Origin: a virus
Virus record (IMG/VR): IMGVR_UViG_3300008262_000042
Span: 64,803 to 128,802 of that record
DNA: 64,000 bases
Direction: 5' to 3' (one strand)
A model generated the notes under the pieces. That model saw nothing but the letters and a program-made list of their open reading frames with translations, searched no databases and was not told the DNA's origin. The position numbers were made by a program, and so were the translations under genes. How positions within the stretch are numbered: the stretch's first letter is position 1; each line of letters opens with the position of its first letter. Below are positions 50,449 to 59,621 of this stretch, one piece after another.

Positions 50449-51099
50449 ATGGCAACATTTAAAATGAAATCTCTAACTGAAGATGAGATTAGATCAAATT
50501 TAGAAAGGTTTTACGAGCTAATTGACAAATATATAAGCTCTCCAAGAAAAGAAAAACTAACTCAGTTCTATAACTCCATAGAATTAACATTAGCAACTAG
50601 TCCAGCCTCAAGCAAAATCTCTCATCATAATTGTTTTGCTGGTGGATATGTAGATCATGTTATTAGAGTTACTGAAGCAGCTTTAGTTTTTGATAAAGTA
50701 TGGGATAGATTTAATCAGCAAAAAGACTATACAACTGAAGAACTTGTATTCTCTGCTATTAACCATGATTTAGGCAAACTTGGAACTAATGATCAGCCTT
50801 TCTATCAACCAAATGATGAAACTTGGCAAATAGAAAAACAAGGTACTTTTTATAAATATAATAAGAGCATACCTCATATGAGAATAGCTGATCGTAGTTT
50901 ATACGCATTACAAGAAGCTGGCATTGCGGTTAATGAAACAGAGTTTTTAGCTATTAAATTGCATGATGGCTTATATGAAGAAGCGAACAAACCTTACTAT
51001 ATCACTTACAGTAGCGATTTTGAAATTAAAACAAACCTAGTTTATATACTGCATCAAGCAGATCTTATGGCTAGTAGAGTAGAAAAACAAATAAAATAA
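50449..51099 (+). CDS. HD-domain phosphohydrolase
   Basis: This encodes 216 residues. SHHNCFAGGYVDHVIRVTEA (H70) and AINHDLGKLG (H106-D107) are the metal-binding HD motifs, with a later KLHDGLYEE and HQADLMASRV completing the set. HD proteins of this type hydrolyse nucleotides or cyclic/alarmone phosphates; related ones occur in T4-like phages near the sigma-factor gene. Substrate unknown. It could remove a host signalling nucleotide such as one used in anti-phage defence, but that is inference. Confidence 0.8.
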   Translation: MATFKMKSLTEDEIRSNLERFYELIDKYISSPRKEKLTQFYNSIELTLATSPASSKISHHNCFAGGYVDHVIRVTEAALVFDKVWDRFNQQKDYTTEELVFSAINHDLGKLGTNDQPFYQPNDETWQIEKQGTFYKYNKSIPHMRIADRSLYALQEAGIAVNETEFLAIKLHDGLYEEANKPYYITYSSDFEIKTNLVYILHQADLMASRVEKQIK

Positions 51100-51103
51100 A
51101 AAA

Positions 51104-51373
51104 ATGGAATATATCATAGCATCAGTAGCATTATGGATAATCTCAATTGTAGGGTACGTTATCTACAACTTATACAATAAAAATGTAAAGTTGGAAAACA
51201 TGCTAATTAAACAAGCAGAATTCACATTAGAAATGAAAGCTAACTTAAAAAGATTTAGTGAGTTAGTTAACAAAATAGACTCTAAAATTTGGATTCAATC
51301 CGATCCTGAGTTCATTGAACTATTTGAGAATATAAAAGAAATGCAACAATTAGCGCAACAATACGAAGATTAA
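51104..51373 (+). CDS. Small membrane-anchored coiled-coil protein
   Basis: This encodes 89 residues. Residues 2-22 (YIIASVALWIISIVGYVIYNL) form a membrane span; the rest (LIKQAEFTLEMKANLKRFSE...) is a coiled coil. It lies four bases after the HD gene and one base before the sigma factor. No family is recognised. Possible role in phage-host membrane interaction; unproven. Confidence 0.6.
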   Translation: MEYIIASVALWIISIVGYVIYNLYNKNVKLENMLIKQAEFTLEMKANLKRFSELVNKIDSKIWIQSDPEFIELFENIKEMQQLAQQYED

Positions 51374-51374
51374 T

Positions 51375-52145
51375 ATGGAAGGATCATTAGAGACTATAGA
51401 CGATAGCTTATTGCTCACAAAAAAAGGGCAAATACGTAAAAGAAAACCAAAGAAGAGTAATGATTATTTTACAGAAGAAACTCAAGCAGCTATATTAGTA
51501 TTTCGAGCTAGTAAAAACCAAGATGAAAGGGACAAATTATATAGAGAGAAAATACACTATGCTTTTTATAAGTTAGTTGAAAATATCATACATACATTTA
51601 AGTTTTACTATCTTGATTCTGAGTCTATTGAGGACTTAAAATACGAAGTTATATCTTTTTTATTACAAAAAATAGATTTATATAACGAAGATAAAGGTAA
51701 AGCATATTCTTACTTTGGCACGATAGTTAAAAGATACTTAATAGTTTATAATAAAAAGAATTATTCTAATAAAGTAGCAAAAGTAGAAGTAGAAGAGATT
51801 GATAATGAAAACAAAACAATTGATTCTCTTATTTATGAAGACTTTAGTTCAGAAATAGATACACAAAAAGTTGTAGATGAGTTTATAAATTATGTAGATA
51901 CTAATATGTTCGAACTCTTTAGTTCAGAAAATGATCTTAAAGTCGCAGTTTCTATAGTAGATCTATTTCAAAAAACAAAAGATGTTGATGAATTTAGTAA
52001 ACTACTTATAAATAAAAAATTAATATACATCTACATTAAAGAAATGGTTGATGTGCCTACAAATTCTATAACAAAAGTCATTAAGAGATTAAAGACTATA
52101 TATAAGCAAGTATTACAAGATCATATTAAAAAAATGTATTACTAG
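51375..52145 (+). CDS. 55: Late sigma factor, gp55-like
   Basis: This encodes 256 residues. YKLVENIIHTFKFYYLD, SIEDLKYEVISFLLQKIDLYNEDKGKAYSYFGTIVKRYLI (about 60-125) follow the region-2 core of T4-type gp55 (in cyanophages the equivalent ends FAYFTQIIYYAFI). The N-terminus is basic (RKRKPKKSN). In T4 gp55 with gp33 and the gp45 clamp directs the host polymerase to late promoters. It is the natural partner for the ATATTTAT boxes described here. No gp33-like gene was found. Confidence 0.8.
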   Translation: MEGSLETIDDSLLLTKKGQIRKRKPKKSNDYFTEETQAAILVFRASKNQDERDKLYREKIHYAFYKLVENIIHTFKFYYLDSESIEDLKYEVISFLLQKIDLYNEDKGKAYSYFGTIVKRYLIVYNKKNYSNKVAKVEVEEIDNENKTIDSLIYEDFSSEIDTQKVVDEFINYVDTNMFELFSSENDLKVAVSIVDLFQKTKDVDEFSKLLINKKLIYIYIKEMVDVPTNSITKVIKRLKTIYKQVLQDHIKKMYY

Positions 52146-52153
52146 ATATTTAT
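52146..52153 (+). promoter_or_regulatory. ATATTTAT box before the baseplate block
   Basis: The plus strand reads ctagATATTTATataa directly after the gp55 stop, ending 10 bases before the ATG at 52164. It has the same orientation relative to the gene as the minus-strand copies. Confidence 0.5.
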
Positions 52154-52163
52154 ATAAAAAGCT

Positions 52164-52523
52164 ATGGAATTAGAAAAAATAGTGTTTGCTGATAAAAAAA
52201 TTTCTGATATTATAGAAGACGTGTATAATAAACAGAAAGATCAAGAGCAAGCAATTAAACAAGAAGTTGAACGTTTATCTTCTTTTATAGAAGGAGCTGG
52301 TGATGCTATTGTTATTATTCCTCATATAAAAGAGCTTTTTGATACTAATGTAAAAAATAATGATGTTCTTTTAAAGATATTACAATTATTTAAACAAAAT
52401 TCTGAAGCTAAAAAAGCAAGCGATCAAGATTCAGATTTACTATCTGAAAAAGATATACAGCAATTATTCGAAGAAGTATCATCAATAAATGTGCCTGTAA
52501 ATCAAAAAAAATTACCTGAATAA
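52164..52523 (+). CDS. Hypothetical protein at the start of the baseplate block
   Basis: This encodes 119 residues, helical and charged (LEKIVFADKKISDIIEDVYN). The middle (SSFIEGAGDAIVIIPHIKEL) is hydrophobic and the end is polar. It overlaps the next gene by one base. Position between gp55 and hub-like genes suggests a structural or assembly role, but nothing more can be said. Confidence 0.55.
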   Translation: MELEKIVFADKKISDIIEDVYNKQKDQEQAIKQEVERLSSFIEGAGDAIVIIPHIKELFDTNVKNNDVLLKILQLFKQNSEAKKASDQDSDLLSEKDIQQLFEEVSSINVPVNQKKLPE

Positions 52524-53431
52524 TGGCTCAATACTATTATGGACAAAGTTCTAATCCTCAATCAGGGAAAAGCAAAGGTTCAGGCTTTATAATAGGTCGT
52601 GTTAAGAGCATTGTTTTAAGTAAAAATAAGTATGATGGTACTCCTAATGAAGAGTATAAAAACCCAAAAGATTTAGGAAAAATAACCTATGAAATATTAT
52701 ACACTAATATAAGTGTAGGTAAATCAAACGTAGCATTTGAATCAGCGTATCCTATATTTAGTTTTATTAGACAATATCCATTAATTTCAGAGATAGTATA
52801 TATAGTTCCAGGTCCTAGCTCAAATCTAAATGAATCTTTAGATAGACAAGAATATTATTACTTTCCTCCTTATTCTATTTGGAACTCTTTAAATCATAAT
52901 GCTTTTCCTAATATGGAAGAGTATGCAGAAACTTTAAGAGAACTTTATAATAGTGATGAATATAGTAATAAGTTAAGAGATGCTGCAGATTTTCCTAGTT
53001 TACCAGTTGGTATCACATTTAGCGAAAATACTAACATTAGAAGTTTAAAACCATTTGAAGGAGATACTATAATTGAATCTAGATTTGGTCAATCCATAAG
53101 ATTTAGCAGTACTATATTGGCTTCTAAAACTCAGAATCCATGGTCTAATTCAGGAGCTCCTGGTTCTCCAATAACCATAATCAGAAATGGTCAAGGTCAA
53201 CAAAAAAGTAAAGATTACTTTGAACAAACAGTAGAAGATATTAATGTTGATGATTCTACAATATGGATGACATCGGGTCAAGAAATAAATATAAAAGATA
53301 TATCAAGTTTTCCATTAAAGTCATTTGGTATAACTGCTATAGAATCTAAATCTGTAATTAAAAAATATAGTGTTGCAACTAGCAATAGTGCGACTAGTGC
53401 TGCTTCTCAAGATATTGCTAATTTAAAATAA
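52523..53431 (+). CDS. Baseplate hub-type OB-fold protein (gp5 N-terminal-like)
   Basis: This encodes 302 residues. GFIIGRVKSIVLSKNKYDGT with GKITYEILYTN and YPLISEIVYIVPGPS has the layout of the gp5/VgrG OB fold, and LKPFEGDTIIESRFGQSIRF is the block before the spike in marine T4-like hub proteins. The lysozyme domain of T4 gp5 is absent. The next gene is a spike-like beta protein, so the gp5 functions appear to be split. It overlaps the upstream gene by one base. Confidence 0.65.
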   Translation: MAQYYYGQSSNPQSGKSKGSGFIIGRVKSIVLSKNKYDGTPNEEYKNPKDLGKITYEILYTNISVGKSNVAFESAYPIFSFIRQYPLISEIVYIVPGPSSNLNESLDRQEYYYFPPYSIWNSLNHNAFPNMEEYAETLRELYNSDEYSNKLRDAADFPSLPVGITFSENTNIRSLKPFEGDTIIESRFGQSIRFSSTILASKTQNPWSNSGAPGSPITIIRNGQGQQKSKDYFEQTVEDINVDDSTIWMTSGQEINIKDISSFPLKSFGITAIESKSVIKKYSVATSNSATSAASQDIANLK

Positions 53432-53440
53432 TATTTAATA

Positions 53441-53881
53441 ATGGATTATAAACCTAAATTTCCATATGATGGTAAACAAGTAATAGTAGCTTCTGATAGA
53501 GTACACTTACTAGCAAAAACAGATTCTGTATTTTTATTTGCAAAACAATCAGTTAGTTTATCGTCAACAAATACTGTAAATTTAGATGCATCTAATGGTA
53601 TTATATTACAATCTCCAAGTGTTAAGTTAGGTGATGTTAATGCTAAAGAAAGAGTTATTTTAGGAGATACATTTGTAAAAGAGTTAAAAGAGTTTTTATC
53701 GTCTTTAATAGCAGCTAGTGATTTTTTAATGAAGGTTTCAGCTGGAGCGACAGCACCTACTAAAGAATTAGGTTCTAGTATGACGTATATAGCTTTATTT
53801 GGTAAAAATGTCAATATAAATGCTACTAATTTAAAAGAAAGACTTGATTCTACTCTATCAAATATAACACGTACCGCGTAA
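53441..53881 (+). CDS. Central spike-like beta-prism protein
   Basis: This encodes 146 residues. Residues 12-66 are short repeating strands (VIVASDRVHLLAKTDSVF, SVSLSSTNTVNLDASNGI, ILQSPSVKLGD), the pattern of the triple-stranded beta-helix tip of gp5 and VgrG spikes. The C-terminus is helical. It follows the hub-like gene by nine bases and overlaps the next gene by one base. Likely the membrane-piercing tip of the tail. Confidence 0.65.
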   Translation: MDYKPKFPYDGKQVIVASDRVHLLAKTDSVFLFAKQSVSLSSTNTVNLDASNGIILQSPSVKLGDVNAKERVILGDTFVKELKEFLSSLIAASDFLMKVSAGATAPTKELGSSMTYIALFGKNVNINATNLKERLDSTLSNITRTA

Positions 53882-55758
53882 TGTCATTAAAAGAAACATA
53901 CTCAAATAGTTTAAAATCATATTTTAAAAGTGACGCTAAAGGATTAGAAGGCTTGATTCTAAAAAGCTGTCTTACTGTTATGGATCTTAGTGAAGGTATG
54001 AACACTATTTTTTATGGAAAACCTTTAACTAGTGCTAGCTTTGCTAAAAATACTAGTAGACCTAAAAACCCATTAGACTTAGGAATAATACCTATCTTAG
54101 ATAAAATAGTGTCTGTAAATTACTGCGATATAGTTAATTATGCAATAAGTAATATACCTGTTGCGTCTAGTTTTGATCCAAATAAAAAACCTACAGACAC
54201 ATTTGGACTTGTTAAATGGAATTTTCAAAATACCGCATTTACTGTACAAACAGAAATAGATAAGTACTATAGAAATTATACAGATCCCAATAATCCAGAA
54301 AGTAAAAACGCTCTATTTAATTTAGTGAATGATGTTAAACATAATTTTTCAACGTTTACAAATAAAATTAAAAAAGACATAGATAGTCAATCATCGACTA
54401 CTCCACAAATTCCCGGAGATATTGCAACACTTGCAAATATTGCTACCCCTGAACAGTCTATTGATTTACTTATTACTACATTTCCAGTATTAAAAAAAGT
54501 TGGTAGCTACGTAAATGATAAAATTAGTTCATATGAAAAATTTACTGACTATAGACAAATACCTAGTAGTGATTTACAAAAAATCATAAATAGCGTAGAT
54601 AAAATACGAGAATATTGTGTATTAATACAAGCGCTTAATACACCAGCATCAGTAACAGCTGCATTAGGTGCACTTGGAGTAGGAAACGCTCTTAACGAAT
54701 CTATAAAAAGGATTCAAGATATAATAAATCCAGCTCAAGCTATACCAACATTAAAAAAAATAGTGAATGCGTGTGTAAAGATACAAAGAATTTGTACAAA
54801 TATATCTACTATAATAAGATTTGGTCAATTAATTATAACATTAGCTACTACTTTAGTAAAAGTATTTAAAGCGATAATAACATTTTTTAAGGTTAGTCCA
54901 ATCCCAAACTTATATACAACTAGTGGTATAACAACAACGTTTTCTACAATAACAGAAAAGTTAGAAAAACAAGGTGTAAATGGATTTATAACTAGATTAA
55001 ATCAAGTAAATATACTTTTAGGTTTAATAGTAAATTTATTAAATACGTTAATACCTATTCTAAATGATGTTATTGCTAAGTTAAACCTATTAATAGCTAA
55101 TTTACAAGCATGTAATAGTCTTAATACATTAGACGAGACGGGTATAATCAATCAATTACAAAAAGTATCTAGCGATTTAAAATCTACTGTAGATTCATTT
55201 AATAAGTTTTTAGAAAATAAACAAACTAATGATAAAGTAAAATCAAGAAATAATCAATTTGGAGAATATACTATTAGCATAATAGAAGAAGAAGTTGTTG
55301 ATGAAACGTTTACGCTTAGAAGAAGATACGGTGTTGCTTTAGATAATAGAGGGATAAAAATACTGCAATCAACTCCTACATTTGCTTCTGATGACAATAT
55401 TATACTACAAGAAGTAAAACAACTATTATCAGCAAAAAATTTAGTAAAAGCAAAAATAAACGTATATTCGTTAGAAGAAGAGGATGCTATTAATGAGTCT
55501 ACTGCATATCTGTATGATGATAGTATTAATTGGGATAATATAGAAGTAGGTGGTTATTCATTAGATTCACCAAATAGTAATACAGAGAGTGATGATAATC
55601 TAGGTCTAAATGCATTCTTAAATAGTATTAAAGGTAGCAATAGACTTAGACGTAGAATGAGAAAAATGATGGAAAAAAATAAAAATAACTTACAATCTAA
55701 CTTAAGTTCGACAGATCCATCAGGAAGATTATCAAATAATATCGCTAGTAGAGTATAA
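53881..55758 (+). CDS. Large baseplate/tail structural protein, helical and hydrophobic in the middle
   Basis: This encodes 625 residues. The middle third (about 250-400) is strongly helical and hydrophobic (TNISTIIRFGQLIITLATTL with VKVFKAIITFFK, then NILLGLIVNLLNTLIPILND), like tape-measure or hub proteins. A C-terminal block (FTLRRRYGVALDNRGIKILQ) is one I recognise from uncultured myovirus proteins without a name. Size is near T4 gp29 (590). I infer a hub or tape-measure-type protein, with low certainty. Confidence 0.5.
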   Translation: MSLKETYSNSLKSYFKSDAKGLEGLILKSCLTVMDLSEGMNTIFYGKPLTSASFAKNTSRPKNPLDLGIIPILDKIVSVNYCDIVNYAISNIPVASSFDPNKKPTDTFGLVKWNFQNTAFTVQTEIDKYYRNYTDPNNPESKNALFNLVNDVKHNFSTFTNKIKKDIDSQSSTTPQIPGDIATLANIATPEQSIDLLITTFPVLKKVGSYVNDKISSYEKFTDYRQIPSSDLQKIINSVDKIREYCVLIQALNTPASVTAALGALGVGNALNESIKRIQDIINPAQAIPTLKKIVNACVKIQRICTNISTIIRFGQLIITLATTLVKVFKAIITFFKVSPIPNLYTTSGITTTFSTITEKLEKQGVNGFITRLNQVNILLGLIVNLLNTLIPILNDVIAKLNLLIANLQACNSLNTLDETGIINQLQKVSSDLKSTVDSFNKFLENKQTNDKVKSRNNQFGEYTISIIEEEVVDETFTLRRRYGVALDNRGIKILQSTPTFASDDNIILQEVKQLLSAKNLVKAKINVYSLEEEDAINESTAYLYDDSINWDNIEVGGYSLDSPNSNTESDDNLGLNAFLNSIKGSNRLRRRMRKMMEKNKNNLQSNLSSTDPSGRLSNNIASRV

Positions 55759-55772
55759 AAATTAAATCATAA

Positions 55773-55780
55773 ATATTTAT
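55773..55780 (+). promoter_or_regulatory. ATATTTAT box before the gp25-gp6 genes
   Basis: The plus strand reads ataaATATTTATatcaat directly before the ATG at 55787 (six bases between). It gives the second half of the baseplate operon a possible separate start. Confidence 0.45.
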
Positions 55781-55786
55781 ATCAAT

Positions 55787-56233
55787 ATGAGTAAACTAGA
55801 TTCTTTTAGAAAATTAATAAGAGAGGAACTTAGAGCAGTTATTAAAGAAGAACTACCTAAGATTCTTAAAGAAAGTGTTATGCAAAAGTCTGACTATAGA
55901 CAACAATTAAAGGAAAAGGTAGAAGGTAAAACAGTGCCATTAACTCTAAATACATCTGTACCAAAACCAAAACCTTCATTTAATACAAAAAATCCATTAG
56001 GTTCTTTATTAAATGAAACAGCTATTTCAATGACAACTGATGATGTTGCTGGTTTTGCAAATACGCAAGGTGGATTTATGGAAGGAATGCATCAAAAAGA
56101 AGCATCAGTTGGTTCTGTAGATGCTATGCTTGCGAGTGCTAAAAGAAGTAGTGCAATAGAGATGGTAGAAATAGATACAGTTCCAGATTTTTCTGGAGTT
56201 ATGAACGCGATGAAGAGTAAAGGCTTAATATAA
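55787..56233 (+). CDS. Hypothetical baseplate-block protein
   Basis: This encodes 148 residues. The N-terminal 45 are a charged helix (SKLDSFRKLIREELRAVIKE), then a Pro-rich linker (PKPKPSFNTKNPLGSLLNE), then a mixed end (FANTQGGFMEGMHQKE). The family is not recognised. It shares one base with the gp25-like gene. Probably a virion or assembly protein. Confidence 0.6.
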   Translation: MSKLDSFRKLIREELRAVIKEELPKILKESVMQKSDYRQQLKEKVEGKTVPLTLNTSVPKPKPSFNTKNPLGSLLNETAISMTTDDVAGFANTQGGFMEGMHQKEASVGSVDAMLASAKRSSAIEMVEIDTVPDFSGVMNAMKSKGLI

Positions 56234-56643
56234 TGGCTTACGGACTAAAACAAATATCTCCTATAGACCTTAAACCGTCTACCGCTATTGGCGTAAAACT
56301 ACCATTTTCTGCGGGTAATGTATTCACTAGCGTATATACAACAAAAGAACAGACTAAATATAACTTAATAAACTTTCTTTTAAGTGATCCTAGAGAAACA
56401 CCATTAGTTTTATTCGGTGCAGGTTTAAGATCTTCATTATTTGAGCAGATAACTAGTGATTCTTTAGATGAATTAGAAATGTCTATTACATCTAAAATAG
56501 AATCTAATTTTCCTAATGTAGTTATTAGTCGATTAAGTGTAAGTGGAGATCCAAGTACTTTAGCAATAACAATAAATTTTAGTTATACTTTAAGAAATAC
56601 TAATGAAAATGATAGTATCATAATAAAAATAGAAAACGCATAA
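56233..56643 (+). CDS. 25: Baseplate wedge, gp25-like
   Basis: This encodes 136 residues. FSAGNVFTSVYTTKEQTKYN with LINFLLSDPRETPLVLFGAG and LRSSLFEQ is the gp25/GpW lysozyme-like fold that joins the sheath to the baseplate. Length matches T4 gp25 (132). It is followed one base later by the gp6-like gene, the usual pairing in contractile machines. Confidence 0.9.
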   Translation: MAYGLKQISPIDLKPSTAIGVKLPFSAGNVFTSVYTTKEQTKYNLINFLLSDPRETPLVLFGAGLRSSLFEQITSDSLDELEMSITSKIESNFPNVVISRLSVSGDPSTLAITINFSYTLRNTNENDSIIIKIENA

Positions 56644-56644
56644 A

Positions 56645-58501
56645 ATGGCCAATAAACCAGATATTAAGTACCTAAATAAAGACTTTAATACTTTCAAAAA
56701 TGATTTGATAGAGTATGCGAAATCTTATTTCCCAACGGTATATAATGACTTTACACAAGCATCTCCAGGTAGTATGTTCATAAACATGGCTTCTTATGTA
56801 GGAGATGTATTATCGTTTTATTTAGATAATCAAATACAAGAAACATATGTTCAATATGCGAAACAGAAAAATAATCTATTCGCATTAGCATATACTTTAG
56901 GGTATAAACCAAAAGTAATATCAGCTGCTATAGCAGAATTAGATGTATATCAAGTTATCCCCGCTAAAACTGTTGGAGGATTAAAAACGCCTGATTTTGA
57001 TTATGCATTGATTATACAACCAGGTATGGTAGTATCTTCTAATGTAAATCCATCTGTTGGATTTTATGTATCTGAAAAAGTTGATTTTAGGGTTTCTTCA
57101 TCTTTAGACGAGACAGAGATTACTGTTTATGAAGTAACTGGAAATGGATCCCCTAATTCATATTTGTTAAAAAAGAAAGCTAATGGAATATCTGGTTTAT
57201 TAAAGAATCAGTCATTCTCTTTTGGGTCAGCTGAAAGATTCCCTACGATAACTATAAATGACACAGATATTGTATCAATTGTAAGCGCCGTAGATTCTTC
57301 AGGCAACACTTGGTATGAAGTTCCATATTTAGCGCAAGATTATATATACAATCCAGTAGCTAATACGTTTTCTAATTACCCAGGAATGTATCAAGATTCT
57401 TATCAAGTTCCTTATATTTTAGAGAAAGTAAAAGTTGATCGTAGATTTACAACTAGATTTACTAGCAATGAATCATTAGTTATAGAGTTTGGTCCAGGTG
57501 TTAATAGCGTTGCTGATGAAGTTATACTACCTAATCCTGCAACAGTAGGAATTGGCTTAACTTCAGGATCTGATACGATTAATACAGCTTTCGATCCTAC
57601 AAACTTTGTAACTACAAAAACATACGGTATAGCTCCATCAAATACATCTATTACATTTACATACTTAGCTGGTGGAGGCGCTAGATATAATGTTTTATCT
57701 AATGAATTAACGGTTCCAAGCAATATTGTAGCAACAGGTATTAATACAACTAATGTTGGAACAGTAACAATAAATAATCCTAATCCTGCTACAGGTGGAG
57801 GTGATGGAGATACGGTAGAAGATCTTAGATTAAATATACAAGCGACTTTTGCAAGTCAAATGAGAGCAGTTACTCAAGATGATTACTTAGTTAAAGCTAC
57901 TTCAATGCCCGCAAAATATGGTAAAGTATCTAAAGCATATATTACAAAAGATGATTCTACATTTGCAAACTACTATAAAGGTGACCCATCAAATAAAGAT
58001 AATTCATTAGTTAGTATGTACGTTCTTGGATTAGATTCTAATGGAAATTTAGCTACTCCAACGAATGCGTTATTAACTAATTTACAAACATATCTTAATG
58101 ACTTTAGAATGATGACAGACGCCATTAATCTAAAATCAGCATATATAATTAATTTAGGTTGCAACTTTGATATTACAATAAGACCAAACTATGTTGGACA
58201 AGATGTAGTAGCGAGGTGTATAGTTCAATTAAAGGATTTCTTCAATATAGATAATTGGCAAATAAATGAGCCTATTATAATATCAGATATTTATATTCTA
58301 CTTGATAGAGTAGATGGTGTTCAAACAGTAAAAAATGTTGAACTAGTAAATAAAACTGGTGTATCTAACGGATATTCATTATATTCATATGATATTAGTG
58401 CTGCAACAGTAAATGGAGTCGTATATCCTAGTTTAGATCCATCTATATTCGAAGTTAAGTTCTTAGATACAGATATTCAAGGTCGTGTTGTTACATACTA
58501 A
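56645..58501 (+). CDS. 6: Baseplate wedge, gp6-like (Baseplate_J type)
   Basis: This encodes 618 residues. The N-terminal block DIKYLNKDFNTFKNDLIEYA with TQASPGSMFINMASYVGDVL and FYLDNQIQETYVQYAKQKNN is diagnostic for T4-type gp6. DTVEDLRLNIQATFASQMRA (about 390) and the C-terminal part follow Baseplate_J-like wedge proteins. In T4 gp6 forms the inner ring of the baseplate. It is close to T4 gp6 in size (660). Confidence 0.9.
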   Translation: MANKPDIKYLNKDFNTFKNDLIEYAKSYFPTVYNDFTQASPGSMFINMASYVGDVLSFYLDNQIQETYVQYAKQKNNLFALAYTLGYKPKVISAAIAELDVYQVIPAKTVGGLKTPDFDYALIIQPGMVVSSNVNPSVGFYVSEKVDFRVSSSLDETEITVYEVTGNGSPNSYLLKKKANGISGLLKNQSFSFGSAERFPTITINDTDIVSIVSAVDSSGNTWYEVPYLAQDYIYNPVANTFSNYPGMYQDSYQVPYILEKVKVDRRFTTRFTSNESLVIEFGPGVNSVADEVILPNPATVGIGLTSGSDTINTAFDPTNFVTTKTYGIAPSNTSITFTYLAGGGARYNVLSNELTVPSNIVATGINTTNVGTVTINNPNPATGGGDGDTVEDLRLNIQATFASQMRAVTQDDYLVKATSMPAKYGKVSKAYITKDDSTFANYYKGDPSNKDNSLVSMYVLGLDSNGNLATPTNALLTNLQTYLNDFRMMTDAINLKSAYIINLGCNFDITIRPNYVGQDVVARCIVQLKDFFNIDNWQINEPIIISDIYILLDRVDGVQTVKNVELVNKTGVSNGYSLYSYDISAATVNGVVYPSLDPSIFEVKFLDTDIQGRVVTY

Positions 58502-58520
58502 TAGATTTAAAAAGAAATAA

Positions 58521-59621
58521 ATGGCAATATATAAAATATTCTCATCGCAAGACGCTAGTATATATTCTAAGTTCCCCGCTATGAATACAGGACTAGATGA
58601 AATATTAGAAGTATCAGTAAAAAATAGTGAAGATCAAACAAATAGCTTAGTAGCAGGATATGGACCTATTTTATCTGATGACTTAAGAAGATCTATTATT
58701 AAATTTTCTGATGTTGATCTAGACTTAATTAAGCAATACGCTTCAGGATCTTGGAAAACTTATTTAAAACTGTATATTGCTAATGCAGAAAATCTATCTA
58801 CTGATTATACTTTAGAAATAAGACAAGTATCGCAGTCTTGGTCAATGGGTACAGGACACTTTGGAGATTCTCCACAAACTAGAAATGGAGTTTGTTGGTA
58901 TAATACATCTGCATACTATAGTAGTGTTACAGATTGGATAAATCCATCATACTATTTAACTTCTGGTGGTGGATCTTGGACTAATACATTTGCAACTCAA
59001 TCTTTTAATAACGAATCTAGCAAAGATGTTGAAGCTGATGTTACTTCTATAGTTAGCACATGGTTCAATGATTCAGCGCCTAATAACGGATTTTTAATTA
59101 AGCATCCTACTGCGGTAGAAAATAATTCAGGTAGTTATATAGCTATAAACTTTTTTAGTAATGATACACATACTATATATCCTCCAACTCTTGAAATGCG
59201 TTGGGATGACAGCGTATACATTACTGGAAGTTTAAGCGTTCTATCAGATAGCAACTCTGTTGTCACATTAGCTAATAATTTAAGTGTATATAAAACAGAT
59301 ACTACTCTATATAAATTTAGAGTTAACGCTAGAGATAAATATCCAACTAGAGTATTCACCACATCATCTCTATATACTACTAATAAAAGATTACCACAAA
59401 CCTCTTATTGGTCATTAATAGATGCAAAAACTAATGACATAGTTATAGATTTTGATGATAACTATACTAAAATAAGCTGCGATGGAACAAGTAGCTATTT
59501 TAATATGTATATGAATGGATTAGAACCCGAAAGATATTATAAAATATTAATATCTTCTGCTCTACCTTCAGGAGAAAAGGTTGTGTATGATAATGATTAT
59601 ATATTTAAAGTAATTAATTAA
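58521..59621 (+). CDS. DNRLRE-like baseplate/fibre protein
   Basis: This encodes 366 residues. Residues 90-225 (LKLYIANAENLSTDYTLEIR, QVSQSWSMGTGHFGDSPQTR, DVTSIVSTWFNDSAPNNGF, YPPTLEMRWDD) follow the DNRLRE beta-sandwich fold found in surface carbohydrate-binding proteins. The N- and C-terminal parts are beta-rich. It replaces T4 gp7/gp8 in order after gp6. I infer an outer baseplate or short-fibre attachment protein. Confidence 0.65.
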   Translation: MAIYKIFSSQDASIYSKFPAMNTGLDEILEVSVKNSEDQTNSLVAGYGPILSDDLRRSIIKFSDVDLDLIKQYASGSWKTYLKLYIANAENLSTDYTLEIRQVSQSWSMGTGHFGDSPQTRNGVCWYNTSAYYSSVTDWINPSYYLTSGGGSWTNTFATQSFNNESSKDVEADVTSIVSTWFNDSAPNNGFLIKHPTAVENNSGSYIAINFFSNDTHTIYPPTLEMRWDDSVYITGSLSVLSDSNSVVTLANNLSVYKTDTTLYKFRVNARDKYPTRVFTTSSLYTTNKRLPQTSYWSLIDAKTNDIVIDFDDNYTKISCDGTSSYFNMYMNGLEPERYYKILISSALPSGEKVVYDNDYIFKVIN

